Below the pieces are notes generated by a model that worked only from the letters and a program-made list of their open reading frames with translations, made no database searches and was not told the DNA's origin. This document shows, piece by piece, positions 6,162 to 8,049 of a stretch of 8,049 bases of DNA (positions are counted from its first letter, which is position 1; each line of letters starts with the position of its first letter). The position numbers and the translations under genes were made by a program. Source of the stretch: Azonexaceae bacterium (GTDB lineage: Bacteria; Pseudomonadota; Gammaproteobacteria; Burkholderiales; Rhodocyclaceae); assembly GCA_009469665.1 (NCBI GenBank), contig SSTB01000213.1, positions 1 to 8,049 on the forward strand. The letters are read 5' to 3'.

Positions 6162-6961
6162 TGTACGCACCCATCCTCGTCTTCGACATCGAGACCATCC
6201 CGGACGTGGTCGGGTTGCGGCGTATCCACGATCTGCCGGACAGCCTCTCCGACGCCGAGGTGGCCGAACTCGCCTTTCAGCAGCGCCGGGCGCGCAACGG
6301 CAGTGACTTCCTACCCCACCATCTGCACCGGGTCGTCACCATCTCATGCCTCCTGCGGGCGGGTGAGACCTTCCGCGTCTGGTCCCTCTCGGAGCCCGCT
6401 CAGGGGGAGGGCGACATCATCCAGCGCTTCTTCGACGGCATCGAGAAATTCACGCCGCGCCTGGTTTCCTGGAACGGCGGCGGTTTCGACCTGCCCGTGC
6501 TGCACTACCGGGGCCTGCTGCACGGCGTCTGCGCCCCCCGCTACTGGGATCTGGGCGAGGGCAGCTACGCCGACAGCCGCGATTTCAAGTGGAACAACTA
6601 CATAAGCCGTTACCATACCCGCCACACCGACCTCATGGACCTGCTTGCCCTGTACCAGCCGAGGGCCAACGCGCCCCTGGATGAGATGGCCCGCCTGTTA
6701 GGCTTTCCCGGCAAGGTGGGCATGGACGGCGCCCGGGTATGGGAGGCCTGGCAGCAGGGTCGGCAGGCGGAAATCCGCGACTATTGCGAGACCGATGTGG
6801 TCAATACCTACCTCGTGTATAACCGCTTTCGTCGCCTCACCGGCGACCTGAATGCGGAAGAGGAACTGGCGGAGGCGGACTTCGTGCGCCGTCAGCTCGC
6901 CGCCATCGAAGCACCCCATTGGGCAGAGTTTCTCGCCGCCTTCCAGCACGTTCCGAAGTAG
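6161..6961 (+). CDS. Predicted 3'-5' exonuclease, PolB exonuclease-domain family (DnaQ-like)
   Basis: The product has 266 residues from the ATG at 6161 (MYAPILVFDIETIPD), a start that puts the first catalytic motif at the usual distance from the N-terminus. The three exonuclease motifs of the RNase H-like fold are visible. ExoI is FDIET with Asp9 and Glu11. ExoII is SWNGGGFDLPVLHYR with Asn105 and Asp110. ExoIII is YCETDVVNTYLVY with Tyr208 and Asp212. The sequence between them (DSRDFKWNNYISRYHTRHTDLMDLL and PLDEMARLLGFPGK) is typical of the stand-alone family related to the proofreading domain of DNA polymerase B (the DNA_pol_B_exo2 family). No polymerase domain follows, so this is a lone nuclease probably acting on single-stranded DNA or mismatched ends; its true substrate is not known to me. 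The frame is open far upstream through cysM, but that is a shadow. No Shine-Dalgarno sequence precedes the start. Confidence 0.9.
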   Translation: MYAPILVFDIETIPDVVGLRRIHDLPDSLSDAEVAELAFQQRRARNGSDFLPHHLHRVVTISCLLRAGETFRVWSLSEPAQGEGDIIQRFFDGIEKFTPRLVSWNGGGFDLPVLHYRGLLHGVCAPRYWDLGEGSYADSRDFKWNNYISRYHTRHTDLMDLLALYQPRANAPLDEMARLLGFPGKVGMDGARVWEAWQQGRQAEIRDYCETDVVNTYLVYNRFRRLTGDLNAEEELAEADFVRRQLAAIEAPHWAEFLAAFQHVPK

Positions 6962-6993
6962 GCCCGTGCCTACTTGTACGCCAAATCTTTGTC

Positions 6994-7016
6994 CTCCCCG
7001 GGGCGATTCCCGGGAG
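6994..7016 (+). repeat. Hairpin in the ugd leader
   Basis: CTCCC (6994-6998) can pair with GGGAG (7012-7016), and GGG (7000-7002) with CCC (7009-7011), leaving C6999 bulged and a GCGATT loop. An alternative fold pairs CCCGGG (6997-7002) with CCCGGG (7009-7014). No T-tract follows. It stands 8 nt before the ugd Shine-Dalgarno sequence in a 78-nt spacer. I see no convincing promoter there. Confidence 0.5.
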
Positions 7017-7024
7017 CAGTCCGT

Positions 7025-7029
7025 GGAGG
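7025..7029 (+). promoter_or_regulatory. Ribosome-binding site of ugd
   Basis: GGAGG lies 10 nt before the ATG at 7040. It is a strong Shine-Dalgarno core and fixes the ugd start independently of the upstream gene. Confidence 0.75.
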
Positions 7030-7039
7030 TCGATCCAGC

Positions 7040-8049
7040 ATGAAAATTGCCGTTGTCGGTACTGGCTACGTGGGTCTTTCCAATGCCCTGTTACTCGCCC
7101 AGCACCATGAAGTCGTCGCCCTGGACATTGATGCCGCCCGGGTCGCGATGCTGACTGAACGCCGCTCGCCCATCGCGGACCGGGAAGTCGAGGACTTCCT
7201 TTCCAGGCGTCGTCTCGACTTCCGGGCCACCTTGGACCTGGATGAAGCCTACCGCGGTGCCGAGTACGTCATCGTTGCCACCCCCACCGACTACGACCCG
7301 CAAACCAACTACTTCAACACCGCTTCCGTGGAGGCGGTGGTGGCGGACGTGCTGGCCATCAACCCGGAGGCAGTGGTCGTCATCAAATCCACGGTGCCGG
7401 TGGGCTTCACTCGCCGCTTGCAGGAGCGCACCACCTGCGCAAATTTGATCTTTTCCCCGGAGTTTCTGCGTGAAGGTCGGGCCCTCTACGACAACCTCCA
7501 CCCATCCCGCATCGTCGTCGGAGAACGCTCCGAACGGGGCCGTCGTTTGGCCGAACTGCTCCTGCAGGGGGCCGAGCACCAGGAGGTTCCCGTACTCCTG
7601 ACCGACTCCACCGAGGCCGAGGCGATCAAACTCTTCGCCAATACCTACCTCGCCATGCGGGTTGCCTACTTCAACGAACTCGACACCTACGCGGCAACCC
7701 ATGGTCTGGACACGCGCCAGATCATCGATGGGGTGTGTCTCGATCCGCGCATCGGCAAGCACTACAACAATCCGTCCTTCGGCTACGGCGGCTACTGCCT
7801 GCCCAAGGACACCAAGCAGTTGCTGGCCAACTACCGCGACGTTCCGCAGAACCTCATCAATGCCATCGTCGATTCCAACACCACGCGCAAAGATTTCGTC
7901 GCCGACAGCATCCTGCGCCGCAACCCGCGGGTGGTCGGTATCTTCCGCCTCATCATGAAGGCAGGCTCCGACAACTTCCGTGCTTCCAGCATCCAGGGCA
8001 TCATGAAGCGCATCAAGGCCAAGGGCGTCGAGGTCATCGTCTATGAGCC
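7040..8049 (+). CDS. ugd: UDP-glucose 6-dehydrogenase, 5' part (3' end outside window)
   Basis: Ugd oxidises UDP-glucose twice with NAD to UDP-glucuronate, a precursor for LPS, capsule and exopolysaccharide sugars; it is cytoplasmic. The start [20 protein letters not shown] carries the NAD-binding GTGYVG at 7-12. Further motifs are [17 protein letters not shown], the UDP-sugar segment [35 protein letters not shown] with Lys197, and the active-site loop [19 protein letters not shown] with catalytic Cys253. The C-terminal part ([35 protein letters not shown]) begins the last domain before the window ends. About 336 of an expected 388 or so residues are present, all in frame. The loop and tail closely match the short E. 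coli-type Ugd rather than the longer UDP-glucose dehydrogenases with the GFGGSCFPKD loop. Following hldD and lapB, it continues the envelope-polysaccharide theme. Confidence 0.97.
   Translation, partial: MKIAVVGTGYVGLSNALLLAQHHEVVALDIDAARVAMLTERRSPIADREVEDFLSRRRLDFRATLDLDEAYRGAEYVIVATPTDYDPQTNYFNTASVEAVVADVLAINPEAVVVIKSTVPVGFTRRLQERTTCANLIFSPEFLREGRALYDNLHPSRIVVGERSERGRRLAELLLQGAEHQEVPVLLTDSTEAEAIKLFANTYLAMRVAYFNELDTYAATHGLDTRQIIDGVCLDPRIGKHYNNPSFGYGGYCLPKDTKQLLANYRDVPQNLINAIVDSNTTRKDFVADSILRRNPRVVGIFRLIMKAGSDNFRASSIQGIMKRIKAKGVEVIVYE

Noticed and set aside
6966..7043. GTG-initiated 25-codon frame between the exonuclease and ugd, ending in an ATGA overlap with ugd
   Set aside because: ugd has its own strong GGAGG, the GTG lacks a Shine-Dalgarno sequence, and the same frame is open upstream inside the exonuclease gene, as expected for a shadow.

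Overview
The window is an ordinary but tightly packed stretch of a Gram-negative chromosome. All genes lie on the + strand and the base composition is GC-rich. The gene set (S1-IHF beta, LapA/LapB, heptose kinase and epimerase for lipopolysaccharide, CysM, a PolB-type exonuclease, Ugd) and the protein motifs point to a proteobacterium, most likely a betaproteobacterium of the Rhodocyclales type. The class is suggested by the kinase-only heptose enzyme and by GC-rich Escherichia-like proteins in this order; the family is inference from memory, not a search result.

Layout: the 3' part of rpsA (ribosomal protein S1, cut by the left edge) is followed without a gap by ihfB. A strong intrinsic terminator closes this pair. 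Only 8 nt beyond its T-tract begins lapA, overlapping lapB. After a gap of about 0.1 kb come hldA (kinase-only form) and hldD, with cysM overlapping the end of hldD. A second gap of about 0.12 kb leads to a predicted 3'-5' exonuclease. Then comes ugd, which starts behind its own Shine-Dalgarno sequence and runs off the right edge.

How the genes fit together: rpsA-ihfB is a translation/nucleoid module. lapA-lapB-hldA-hldD(-ugd) is an envelope module: LapA/LapB control LpxC turnover and so lipid A flux, HldA/HldD make the ADP-heptose of the inner core, and Ugd supplies UDP-glucuronate for LPS or capsule sugars. CysM makes cysteine and has no obvious link to the envelope genes beyond translational overlap. 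The cytidylyl/adenylyl-transfer step (HldC) and the GmhA/GmhB steps must be encoded elsewhere.

No mobile element, CRISPR array, tRNA, rRNA or clearly new system was seen, and no gene-free stretch exceeds 300 bases. The least explained features are small. Two short open frames exactly fill the two largest gaps and end in TGATG overlaps with the next gene; the second is flanked by TGATG at both ends and precedes a gene without a Shine-Dalgarno sequence. There are also compact hairpins just upstream of lapA, hldD and ugd.
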